Part shown: positions 12,285 to 25,131 of the stretch, in pieces | Numbering within the stretch: position 1 is the stretch's first letter | Layout of the letters: every line of letters begins with the position of its first letter | NCBI GenBank assembly: GCA_024449915.1 | Contig: JAMZAV010003255.1 | Span: 1-64,000 of the forward strand | DNA: 64,000 nt | Direction of reading: 5' to 3' | From: Sweltsa coloradensis | Taxonomy: Eukaryota; Arthropoda; Insecta; Plecoptera; Chloroperlidae | Position numbers and translations under genes: made by a program | The notes under the pieces: generated by a model | The model's input: only the letters and a program-made list of their open reading frames with translations | What the model was told of the DNA's origin: nothing | Databases searched by the model: none

Positions 12285-12483
12285 AACCGACCTAGTCTCC
12301 TCGCACGGCTACCCCGTGGAGAGTCACAAGGTGACCACACAGGACGGGTACCTGCTGACCCTACACCGGATACCCGGCAGCCCCAAGGCGGCGGGTGCAG
12401 GGGTCAAGACGCCAGGTTCCTACAGCATGGGATATTCATGTCATCTGATCTATGGGTGCTTGGAGGGCCGGATAGAGGACTAG
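12285..12483 (+). CDS. Lipase 1 exon a: lid-associated N-terminal lipase region
   Basis: Follows a CTGTCTCCAG acceptor and ends at a GTAGGA donor. The reading [20 protein letters not shown] followed by [13 protein letters not shown] is the highly typical N-terminal block of acid lipases. The exon should then continue into the LLQHG segment. That segment is present ([13 protein letters not shown]) but in a different frame, so one base is missing, or two are extra, near 12415-12422. The paralogous exon at 61.8 kb has the same LLQ-G-CASDLWV segment. The exon ends in phase 1, matching the next exon. The break may be a sequencing error or a real inactivating change. Confidence 0.85.
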
Positions 12484-15400
12484 GTAGGAAACACACGCAC
12501 ACGCACACGCACACGCACCAGCTCGCCGTTCATCGGCACGGCTAGAACTAAAAAACTTGAGACCCGTGAACCTGGCCCCCCCCACTTCAGCACTAATTCT
12601 GGATTTTTGTCAGCAATTAGTGCTCAATTAGTGCTACACTCTGGCAAAATTTGAGAATTAGTGCTCGGATAGATTCCGAGATATCGACATCGAAAGTGGG
12701 GGGGGCCAAGTTCACGCTGCCCCCCCCATTAGAGCACAAATTCTGGATTTTTGCCAGCAATTAGTGCTCAATTAAATTTGAGATTTAGTGCCGGATACAT
12801 TTTGAGAATTCAACTTCCATTTTTGTGTGTGTGTGGTGGGGAGAGGGGGGGGGACTATTTGTAGCAATAACTTTAATTTTTGAACAGGAAATAATGCCAA
12901 TTATTGCTTCACTTTGGTTAAATCTTTTTGAATAAGTGCCAGGACAGTTTCCGCAAAATCCATTTCGAAAACGGGGGTGGGGGTGGGGGGCGTATTGCCT
13001 TTCTCTATACGATTTTGAATCTCTCCTATGAGACTAGCAGGGTGCAAGTGGCAGACTCGTTTTTAAATGCCGTCCGACCCTCCCTCCACAGAGAGAGGAG
13101 AGGAAAGGAGAGAGAGAGAGACGCGACTGCGGTGGAACCACCCTCTAGTCTAGTCACGTGAACTAATTTCCTTTCTTCACGTGGTCGCGTGTTGTTTAGT
13201 GTTTACATACCAAAGCTATAAAAGTGCAATATTTGTGCAAGGCCAAGGACTATTTTATACAAATTCGTGTATAATATTATCGACACATTATTAATCGATA
13301 CTTAATTTAAGAAAGTAATATGATGACTTTATTACAGATCCAATTTATCAGAGTAGACCCTCTTATAATATAATCTTCTAGCCAAAGTTTCTCACGTCGT
13401 CGTTATGCTTTTAGCGTAGTTCATTTGAACCACAAATCAAAGTTAACGCAACCTATTTTATTGCAATGAGGGAATCATAGAACAAAAATTAATTTTATTT
13501 GTTACAGTTCATTATTAATAAAAACTTACAATAATTGAATTAAGCGTTTGAATAGTAGCACGATATAGTTCACTCACCTGCTTTTCGGGGCATTGCTATG
13601 AATGTAATACATTTTTTTTAAATGTTATAAAAAATATAAGAGTGTAAATACCACTTCTATCTAGAGGAAGTTGCAGGCTGTGCATTGTGACTCTGGTTGT
13701 GGCTAGAGTCATGGGTTATTAGGATAGGTTAAGGTTTCGTCTGTCGGTATCCATAATGTGCAATAGTGCAGTAATACCTGATAACTGATATTTCAGTTTC
13801 AATCAACGAATAAACTAAGGAAATATTTTGTTATAAGTAACAAGAAAAATGTGTTTCTGTAAAACAACGTTTTATTTTCATGTGTAATTGAACAGTTTTG
13901 TTATGATAATTAATTGTGTACAAAGCCATAATACGTACTGGCGGTTTTCCAACGATTGTCTGATTCGACCCATTTATCTTTGGGTTCTAATTAGGCAGGT
14001 CATAAATACAAAATAGCAATGAATGTTAAAATGTTATAGAAACAAAGTCGTCAAAAAACTACAGCTACACAAGGGATTACAAAATGGTAGTAAATAGTAG
14101 TTTCTTTCAAGAGTGCAAAATTACGATAAAAAATTGGTATCATTATTGACGATGTTAAAATTTGTATTTCTTTGTGTTCTGTTTGTATTTTTATGATTTG
14201 TGTGAAACGAAGCAGTAAGCACATACATGCTAATAATGATATGTATGTGTTTAGGTTGTCTGGTCTATAATATAGTTAGTTATAGCTTTTGACCTCGAAT
14301 CGGAAATCTAAATGATTTCATGTCTGCTTATTTATATTTTGTATTTAGTTTGAATTATTTTATATTGTATAATAATTACATAACCAAACTTCAGCCATTT
14401 CCATAGGCCTAGTTTATTCTTTATGCCACATTTATCTTGTTATTAATTTATATCATGCAGACAATTTACTTAATTAGTCCACGTAAAATGTTACTAGTGA
14501 TGTGATGTTGGGACCCTACTAGACAACAGATAAAATGAATTAAATTCCAATTTATTAAATTTTATAATAATATATTCAGGAAACCCCTTAGATCAAGAAA
14601 ATTTACTCAGAATTTCGTACGGATTGTACACTCGAGCACTTCCGAGCTTCTCTGAACACAGTTCGAAATAACATGTGGTGTTTCTAAACGTTTGAGAATG
14701 ACTTCCACGTTAGGCATTGCGATTGTGACTGAATGGTCATCCACTTTTGACCATAAGTATTCTTGTGCTGTAACATGCTGCAGTAGGGCGGGGGTGGGGG
14801 AGGAGTGTAAAAAACAAGTGTCTTCCGATTCCGACCATCCTTCGGAAAAACAGATACACGAGTGGTGTGAGGGCGACCCCAACCTGTGCCACCGTGTGGG
14901 TGGCCCATTAGAGACAGGGAGAAAACATTCACAGGACCTGTCAGGAGGCTAAATTCAAAATCGTATAGAGTAAGGCAATACGCGGGTGGGGGTTGTCGCA
15001 AGTTCACGCTACCCCACCACCTTACTCCAGCACGGATTCTGAATTTTTGCCAGGAATTATTGCTACACTTTGGCAATATTTTAGAATTTGTGCTCAAAGT
15101 TTCAATAATTTTGAATCTTAGTATTTACATTTATATGTGTACTACATTATACATTACACATATATGTTTACTTTTCATAAAATCTGAAGCCATTGCTCAT
15201 AGGAGGTGCTTGATTGGCGCAATCGAGTGTGAAGAGTGTGTAGTGTAAACACTACACCAGAGTGGTATAATCGTTGGTATAATGCATCAAATGACAATAA
15301 ATTAAATGATATTCAATTCAATAATATTTGTATTATTTTCATATACAAATGCAAATTTACGGTAATGTTAGAAAGTAGAAAAATGACAATGTACGCTTAT

Positions 15401-18400
15401 GTATAGTTAGTTATGGTATGTTATAGTGTATTGTATAGTTATTTTTTCTATTTATCTATAGGCCTACATATATAAATTGAAAAACAGAGCATTCAGCAGT
15501 GATGATATAAAATACAATGCTCTTTTTTAATGGTTCTTTAAAATAAAATGAATGAGAGGAATGAAAATAACTAACGGTTTCGAACAGTTATTCATTTATT
15601 TTTTTTAATTATGCCATTCTCTTTAATTAACACATAACAAATCACTTTTAAAAGGTGCATCATCGTTTCTTAGCAATGATTTAGTGTCAGATTTGAAAAA
15701 GAAGGCAATGTTAGTGGCCTATTTGATGAATGTTTATTATACGTTTTTGTAGCTATATAGTCGCAAAACAAAAGATCGCCTGTTTTATTTGTGTATAATC
15801 TGTAATTATTTATTTCTAGTGCATAATCATATTCTGCATGCATTGATGAATAATTGGATGAGCGTAGCAAGCGGAGCGAAGATTCCATTTCACTACACTG
15901 GAGAAAAAAATCCGGATAGTTTTGTTTTTTTTCCTTTTTTTCTGTATGTATTATTGTGTTTGTTAACACGATTTCGGCTAAACCGATACTCCAATTGCGA
16001 TGAAATTTTTTGGGTGCCTTCGAAATCTCTGAACTTAGAACTGCCACGTTTTTGAGCGCGGAAAATTATTTCTCATAAAAATCGCAATTTTATATTTTTT
16101 TCGATTTTTAAAAACTTTCTTCGACTTATAACACCTACATGCTTAATCCGATTATTATGGTTTTTTCACAGAACCTTAATTTCATGAATTAGATATTCGT
16201 GGTGAAATTTGAGCGCAATCGAAAAATTATTTCTCATGAAAATCGAAATTTTACAGTTTTTCCTTTTTTTTAAAACAATTCTTAGACTTATGACACCTAC
16301 ATGCTTTATCCTATTGTAATGATTTTTTCACAGACCTTAATTTTATAAATTTATATATTCGTGTAAAATTTGAGCGCAATCGAATAATTATTTCTTATGA
16401 AAATCACAATTTTACGATTTTTTTCATTTTTAAAATTACGATTAATTCAAAATAAAAAGTGAATTTTTTATTTAATTTAATTTAATTAAAAAAAATTCTT
16501 CGACTTAGTAATAATTTTTTCACAGAACAACAGAAAATCTGCATAACACATGGCAGCTCAATGCACCAATTACGCTCATCCAACAACGCGGCGGGACTTA
16601 AGCGTTTTCCTAGTAAATAATATGTCCTACTAACTTGATCCTAGTTTGTGTAAACTTATAACATTTTAGTAAGAAATTAAGTCGTCGATTATGAATAGAA
16701 CCTACCGCTCGAAGAAAAGTCTTAGCATACATAATTGCATTTTTTTTAGTATAGAGGTATTTACCAGCTTAACTCAAAAAATATATTTAATTCAGGCTAA
16801 CTAGTAATGAATTTAGCAATTAGCATCAAAATTATTAAGTCCACCATGACACCCCAAAAAATTGCCAAACTTAATATTTTTCGAGCTAGGTCCTACGGGC
16901 AAAAATCTTCCATTATAAATAACATGGGACGTTCTTTATGCCCAGTGACCTTGGAGTATTTTTATCAGAAAAAATACTGTCCATTATTGTCGTACTCTAC
17001 AGCCTTTTCTGTAAATTCTCTTTATGTTGTTTTGTAATTTGGGCAAGTAGTTCGGTCAAAATATGCTGATTACCAAGATGGAGTGTGATTTTGGAATGCA
17101 TATTTTTGCGTATTTGAGGGTATATTTGGGCACAGTTTCAAGACACGATGTTATAAAGGGGCATTTTAGATTGGTACTATGCTCTAGTATCTATGTGGAC
17201 TAAAAAAGAAGCAGGTTAAAGCCGATTTGGGAAGTTTTTCAAAACACCAATTTTCGCCAATTTCTGGATCAAAAATTAAAAAAAAAATCGTGTTAAATCA
17301 CAGTTACAAGATACAATTTTGTAAACGTTCATTTAAGTGTAGTATTGTGCTATAGATCACGTGGTAAATAATAATTTTTGGGGTTTTTAGCCCCTTTAAG
17401 TCCCTAATGAAAACAATGGCCATTCTTTGCTTACAAAAACCAAATGTGAAAAAGTTAACGGATTGAATTGCGATCTAGGTTTAGGCCAATCTTAATCTTC
17501 CTATTGAAAATCATGATTAAAAAACAAACACTATTTTAGACGACGTGTTAGCATTAATTGATACTTGATTCTGATTTTTTGTATTTGTATCTAAGACAAC
17601 ATTATCTAGATAACGGCACAACACTGCCTTTATCCTAATAAACTCTATGTGTGGGAACAGAGCGTGCCTGAGGCCTCCACTCTAGGCATCCTCTTATTCC
17701 ACATCATTAATGCATCGCGTACATTACGTTTTGATGTATAAATCTTAGTCTATGATCGGTTTTATTTGTTGTTAAAAGGTATAAAAGGACATGTAAAAGA
17801 TCACACGAGAGGTATCACAACACAAATTGCTACTCATATTTGAAGTACGAAGAGTGATTACACTCACATGATACACATTTGGAAATTGTACGTAATTAGT
17901 TATTAAGGTCTAACTAAGGTCCTTTAATCGGATAAGATTTAAATAAGGTAAAATAGTGATTTTGAAACAAGGTGCAACTTTTTAAGTAGTAGTCGTAGAT
18001 TCTGTCCATACTTGGTAGCACAACTATTTTTGGCTCCTTCCCCCTACTTCCACTTTTCACCTCCCAAACACAGTCAGCTTGAATTATTCTGCTTTTGTCA
18101 ATTTGAATAAGAATAATACACAACAATACAAAACCTTTTTAAACCTTTTTTTAACAAAAAAAATAATTGGATGAGCGAAGCGAAGACTTTAATTTCACTG
18201 ACCCCCCAAAAAATTTAGCTCCAATGTTTTTAGTTTTTTTTGTTGTATTTTTGCCTGTTTGTTAGCACGATTCCGGGCAAACGGCATAAGCGGATCTTGA
18301 TGAAATTTGGAGGTGACCTTCGAAATCTCTAAACTTTGAGGTGTATTGTTTTTGGATACAATCGAAGAAATATTTCTCATTTATATCGTACTTTTACGAT

Positions 18401-21400
18401 TTTTTCGATTTTCAGTGCGATATTTTCGTGACATTTGGGCCGATTCTGACCAAACGGGTGGAGCTACAACGTTCATATTTCACATGGACATTAAGGTTAT
18501 GGTGATGTAGTACCTTTTGAAAGAAAAAGTTGAAAAAGTTAGCCAGAATCTATAGAAATAAGGGTTTTAATATGATTTTTTTTTTAGGTTTATAATAACA
18601 ATTAACAAGTAACAATAGAAACTTGACAACAATCTCCTACAATGCATTCAAAAAGCACTTGCAAAGGAAAAGTGGTCCTACGCAAACTAAAAACTTACAA
18701 AAAAGCTTATCCATCAACGCGGCGGGACTTAAGCGTTTTCCTAATTATTAACATTTTTATTTATCGGGTTGTTTTGTAGCGGTGGTATTCAACGATAGAT
18801 GATATTTTTCTGTCTACGTTTCAAAGACCATGTTCATGTTGTCTTCTTCTTCAGGACTTGAAATATGATATGAAGTACACGAATTTACTCTTGTTTTTGT
18901 TCTTGATTTTTTTATATTTTCACTATTAAAGTTTTTTGATTGGTTATAACCTAAATAAGCTTCCTAAATTCATTGTCAATATCTGGGGTGGAAGACTACG
19001 AAAGAGGAAAGTTGTCTAGCAAATGATAATCTGACAGTGAATTTAGGAGGGGACGCTCAGTTCAAATGCGCGCACTCAGGTGTTGATGATTTCTGCTGAA
19101 CGGTTGGTAATATAACTACCAAATTTTGCATGGATGTTAAGAAAGAACTTTTATAATTTTATCCGCAAATTTGGTTTAAAAAATAAGCCATAAAGATCCA
19201 TTGCGAGACATAAAAAATGGGGAATCCAAAACATGATTCTAATCTGGAAATTCCCACCAAACTGTTTATCTTACGATAAAACCAAATTAACCTGCGCGTA
19301 TAACATTGATTTAAACGTTGATATTCAGTATGCAAATTCGAGTTAAAAAATCAGTACACTCGAAATAAATTCCCGAAGTTTACCAAAATGGAGTAAATTG
19401 TTTTTTTATTTTATTTTTTATTTCACTTATTTCTATTTCGAAATCAATGAATTAATTTGAGACTACGCGTACTGCATAGCATAGATTTATTCTTTATATA
19501 CGTTAGTGTAAAATTTGGTAACGGTGTTACAAACCGTTTCCCGGAAAAACCAGAAAGCTGAGCGACTATAAACTCGTTTCCGCGCTAGCCTCAGAGACTC
19601 CTCTAAACCAATCAAAAAACTTTAGGGCTATTCAACCGCGTTTTTCTATTTTACAAAATATGCTGCCAAAGCAAAATATAGTGAATGGCTTTGAAACCCG
19701 GCTATTTTAGAAAATCGAAACTATTTTTTCAAATTTTACTGATCTAGTACACGGCCAATATCACCACCTCAAAATAATTTCAAACTTCAATTCGCCAAGG
19801 CACACCATTCAACGTAGGGTGTTGTGTTTTTGTGACATTAATAATTTTCAACTGGTTTTCTAGAGGCTGACTGAGAGAAAAAAGTTTTTTAACAATTGTC
19901 TTTCCTGCGAATTTTTTCGTTTGACGCTATTTTGTACCGATTTGTACCGCCAAACGGAAAAATTCGCAGGAAAGACAATTGATACAAAAAATCTCTTAGT
20001 CAGCCTAAATTAATGTCACAAAAACACAACACCCTGTGTTGAATGGTGTGCCTTGGCGAATTGAAGTTTGAAATTATTTTGATTTGGCGATATTGGCCGT
20101 GTACCGGAACAGAAAATTTTGAAAAAATAGTTTCGATTTTCTAAAAGAGCCAGGTTTCAAAGCCATTCACTTTATTTTGAAAAATAGAAAAACGCGGTCG
20201 AATTAATGGTAACAACAGAAAAAACAAGAACAAGAAACAAGAGTTAATTCATAAACTTCATATAATATGTCAAGTCCTGAAGAAGAAGACAACATGAACA
20301 TGGTATTTGAAACGTAGACAGAAAAATATCATCTATCGTTGAATACCACCGCTACAAAAGAACAAAACAACCCAATAAATACAAATCTCATCAACGGGTA
20401 GCAAGACATTTAAAAAGTTTTATCAATTTCTCTGATTATTTGTACCAGAATTCAAACTCCTGTCATAAAACCAGTTCAATTGATAGCCTATTATAATCCA
20501 CTCGGACGAACTACTGCATTTTCGTAAAAAAAATCGCTAAAAAAGTTGACAATTTGCATTTTACGACTTAGGATCTAGTGTGGACTTAATTTGACAACAT
20601 CCCTATGGCCGATTTAGTGGTAAAAATGGTGCAACATGCTACGACTCTATCAAAACTTGGTATTCTTACTACAAATTAGACGCCATCTTTAAATATGGCC
20701 GCCAAATTTAAATGGATTGAGAACCAAACAGCTCTCGGCCTCACAATGACAACCTGAGTGTCAAGTATGTGCACAAAAAATATTGACGCCTCTTTACCAC
20801 AATGCACAATTGTGCGGGGATGCCGTCAGGCTAAGAGTAATATTATCGACAAATTTAAATTTATATATAATATTAATTATATAATGTTTAAATGAACTCT
20901 TTACAACTTTTTTAAGTATGTCTATTTTTTAGTGATTACGATAGACAAATAACTTAAATCCACACTCAGTCATTAATCAGTAAACTCGATAACCAATTAG
21001 CAATTTTTGTAATTACATAAAAATTGTTCTTTCTCCCTTTCAATTTAGTGAATATATTTTTTAAAAGACTGTATACCTACATTATAGTTCTTGGCGTCCA
21101 TAAATCATCCGAACTTGACTCCTTTATCATCAATGAGCATCATTTTGAATTTGTTTTGTAAATAAGCCGCCATTTTGGAACATGGCCATTATTTTGGTGA
21201 CCTACATAGAAAGTAAGGTGGCTCTGTATCTCTTAAATTCTTTTTTGGTGACATCTAACTCTGTGCCAAGTAACATATTGTGTAGTGGCAATAAAACAAT
21301 ATCAATTTTATAAAATTCGTAAATCCTTAAGTTGTTGGAATCGATCGTGTAGCCATAATTTTTTTAATTCCTCTTAGTTAAGTAAGTAAGCATGCAAATT

Positions 21401-24400
21401 TTGGTCCTGATATACACTAAGTAGGCCTACTTATTTTAATTGGATAAACTAAAAGAACATGTGTTTAAATCTTGTTTGGCTACCATCTTGAACTTTCGAT
21501 GTCGATATATCGGAAAACTATCCCGAGCACTAATTCTCAAATTTTGCCAGAGTGAAGCACTAATTGAGCACTAATTGCTGGCAAAAATCCAGAATTTGTG
21601 CTCAAGTGGGGGGGCCAGGTTCACGGACCCAAAAACTTGTTGCAGCTAGTGTGCCGACTGGTGTATGTAGAAACATACAAACGCAAAAATAAAGCTCGTC
21701 ACCCCCACCCCCCCACCCCAACCCCCCCCATTTTAAAGAGTGTTCCTACGTGCCAGTGCTTGTCCCAGTGCAACCTTTTCCTATTAGTTATTACCAATAT
21801 GCATTGTGAGCAGGTATATTTATGTATTATATAATGTTTTGTGGCAGGCTTCTTGTTGTATGAAGTCATCCTTATTACCTTCAATTATCAATTAACTGTA
21901 ACGTTACTATATTTTTTTGTAATCAAGAATAAATTAATGATGAAACTAGGGTGTCAGTTTCCTATTTAAGAAAGGTAGTATGATTTTAAAATAAGAAGGG
22001 CGCGTGACGAGGATTGCCAAAGTGTGCCCCGTTAGAAAACGTCTTAAGGCTATTGTACCACCTCTGGCCGATAATTTGAAAGTCGAAGAAACATGTCTGA
22101 AAAGTTTGCTGAATGAAAGAAGGTTTATGTTTTGGGCGGGACATAACCTCACTTTTGGAAATTATATTTAGATTTTTGGACAAAAGTGAAGCCTAATATA
22201 CAAGACTAGCTCAAAATTAAATTTTGAGAATCGGTTTTCTGGACATAGTTTCAAAACAACTTTAATTATTATAACTTGACTATAGCTAAAATAGTTTTCT
22301 GAAAATAACAGTTGGTTATTGTTGTTCTTGTGTTGTTGGTTGTTATTTTCAGAAAACTATTTTACCTATAGTCAAGTTATAGCTAAAGGTGTTTAGAAAC
22401 TATGTCCAGAAAACCGATTCTCAAAATTTAATTCTGAACTAGTCTTGTATATTACACTTTTGTCCAAAAATCTAAATATAATTTCCAAAAGTGAGGTTAT
22501 GTCCCGCCCAAAACAATTTACAATATTTTTTTCTGTTATTTTAAAGGCCTTCTTTCATTCAGCCAACTTTTCAGACATGTTTCTTCGACTTTCAAATTTA
22601 TCGGCTAGAGGTGGTACAATAGCCTTAAGTATTGTCACCCTTAGCCGCTAGGGGAGAATAATGTTGTTATAAAAAATATAATATAGTAAAAATCATAATA
22701 ATACTCTCACAATACCGATAAATTTTGCTCAAGCGTTTAGTGAAAACTCCGTTCGGAAGGTCACACTAAAGTTAATTTTCAGAACAGATTCTTGAGTAGT
22801 AAATACCCACATATAACAAAAGACTTGTAAAAAACAGCCAAACCTTACACAATCAAAAGTTACAATACATAAATTCACTTTGCCCTGTGACTGCATCCTT
22901 GCAAAGCGTGGCAAAATTTTATTTGCAACTATTGTTTTAAATGTAAAAGTTGTTCAAATTTATTTTGCCAAGCTTTGCAAGGATGCAGAAACAGGGCAAA
23001 GTGAATTTATGTATTAAGATTGCGAAAATGTAGGAGGGTACATAAGCTTGGCATTTCTTTTAGATCTCCTTGCTTTGGATTGTGTAGGGTAAGGTTGGCT
23101 GTTTTTTTACAAGTTTTTTGTTCTAATATGTGGAATATCATTACTTTTTCAAGTTCCATTACAAAATTATTTGTTTAACTTTAAATATAATAATTTTATC
23201 AAAGCCGATTTAATTGATATGTTATTACCAATTAACAATAGAATTTAAAATATCTTGTGGTCCAAATACTTGTTTTTGTAAACAATGTAGGTGATCATCG
23301 TCAAGTAACTATAGTTACTTGTTGATTATATTTTTGTGAAAGGCTTATATTAAAACCTTTATTTGGAAGCCTTCCAGCAAACCAACTTTTTTTTTCAAAA
23401 GACACTATATTACTATAACCTTAATGTACAATTAGGTATTAGACATACACAATTAAGTGTATTAATTAAGCACAACCAGTGAGGGGACTTCCCTCCTAGA
23501 CTCTGGTGCTTGGGCGACAAAAGAACCATGTCTTACCCTGGATTTGAACCAAGACCCGTGGCAACGAGAGAGGCTGCCCTACTAATTGTGACTGGGATTC
23601 GAAAACAAAAGGAAACAATACTACAAGTTGCAAGCTCTTGGCTATAGCACAGGCACATGTGCTATACTAGCTCTTGTCTGCAGGGGAAGAGGTTGAAGGA
23701 AAAGACGAGTAGGGTCTAACAGGTTCATCACCTGCTAGGCCCCCCCCCCCCCCCCTAGCAGGACAAGGAGTCAACCTTTTAAGGAACAAGGAAACACGGA
23801 TCCAGAGTAAGCTCGCCTATCTCGACTCCGTAGGTGAAGAAAGATAGAAAGTGATAGGTGTCAAAACACTAAAGGTTGTTATATATATATATGGATTGTT
23901 GTAGGTTTTCGCGGCCCTTTGCATGTACAATATTACCATATACTAGGTTATTGGGTAAAACCGCGTCGAAATGATGAACCAGTGCAGAGGCTGGGCGTCC
24001 ACCGACGTTTCGTCTGATGATTTCGACGCAGTTTTACCCAAGAACCTAGTATAGGGAATATTCCACTTAATATTTTATATTTTATTTTAATTCTTATTCA
24101 TGTCTTAATAGTCCCTGCACTTTTTTTTATTTAAAAAAAAATGTTTTTTGTGTAATTTAAACAAGAATTAAATGGGTCCCCCAGTTTGCGCGCCAAAAAC
24201 GAGCGTGCGCCATCTTTGGACGGTACTACGTCATAACTGTGTTGAGTCAAGGCCAATTGGAAACTAAATGTACGTATATTTGTACATATTTACATACAGA
24301 CGGCGGTGCTCGCCCATCCGCTCAACACAAACAACTCCACAGGGATGTACATTTTCACCGTCTTTTGTTTTTCTTTTTTCGTATGTGACAGGAGATTTCG

Positions 24401-25076
24401 CGAGATCATTGTGATAAAGAATAACGAGCATTTTGTCTTGAGTTTTTGCATAGCCTAGGACTATCATGGTATTCTTTATCTACAATAGGCTTTAATTAGT
24501 CATCAAAGTAAGGTTTTTGTGCGGGATGTGTGTCAGAACATGAACGTGCAGGCCTAGGGTTGGCAAGTTAAGCCTAGGGCTTGTCAAGTGAGTAATTTTA
24601 GTATTCACATACCAATGCCTATATCCTACAGGAACGATTGGCCTAGACTGTTGTATTATAAATAATTTTCTACGTCTAGGCCTAGACCTAGGACTGTTTC
24701 AGTTTTGTTTTTTGATTGCAATGTCAACTTTTCTCGTTTTCTGGCTAGGCGTTAAATGTAAAATGTCCGCCATCTGTTTGCTACGCTAGGCGCTGCTTTG
24801 TTTAAAACACCGCCGTCTTGATGTATATCTCGATCCTACTATAATACTATTCCAACATCTTTGGTCTGGATGTATGTTTATCCAGACGGCGTTGGATCAA
24901 CACAGTTCTGACGTCACAGTCGTTTTTGCCGCTTTAAAAAAGTGCTGCTTTTAAAACGGCTATAAATCACTGGATTATTATTTCACGGAAAAACAAAGTA
25001 CATATTTGTAATCGGGACGAAATACTTCTTCTAAAAAATCTATTCGTACAGTATTTGACGGAAGTGGAATATTCCC

Positions 25077-25131
<55 letters not shown>

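Larger units (their letters stand above)
18755..20382. repeat. Large imperfect palindrome interrupted by a MITE
   Basis: The left outer arm (about 18755-18928) is the reverse complement of about 20205-20382. The inner arms, about 19625-19925 and 19945-20205, are also reverse complements around a centre near 19935, where a GTACCGATTTGTACCG block sits. The left arm is interrupted by a foreign segment (18929-19622). Both outer arms carry a CTGAAGA...GAAAC hammerhead-like motif. No ORF is present. The structure resembles a fold-back or head-to-head retroelement remnant; the class is uncertain. Confidence 0.7.

Noticed and set aside
14692..14952. 86-codon plus-strand frame with several Cys
   Set aside because: No splice context, no second copy and no recognisable domain; overlaps open frames on both strands.
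17770..17800. TATA-like site GGTATAAAAGG as a gene promoter
   Set aside because: No ORF, exon or LTR ends can be tied to it; kept only as a note in the region entry.
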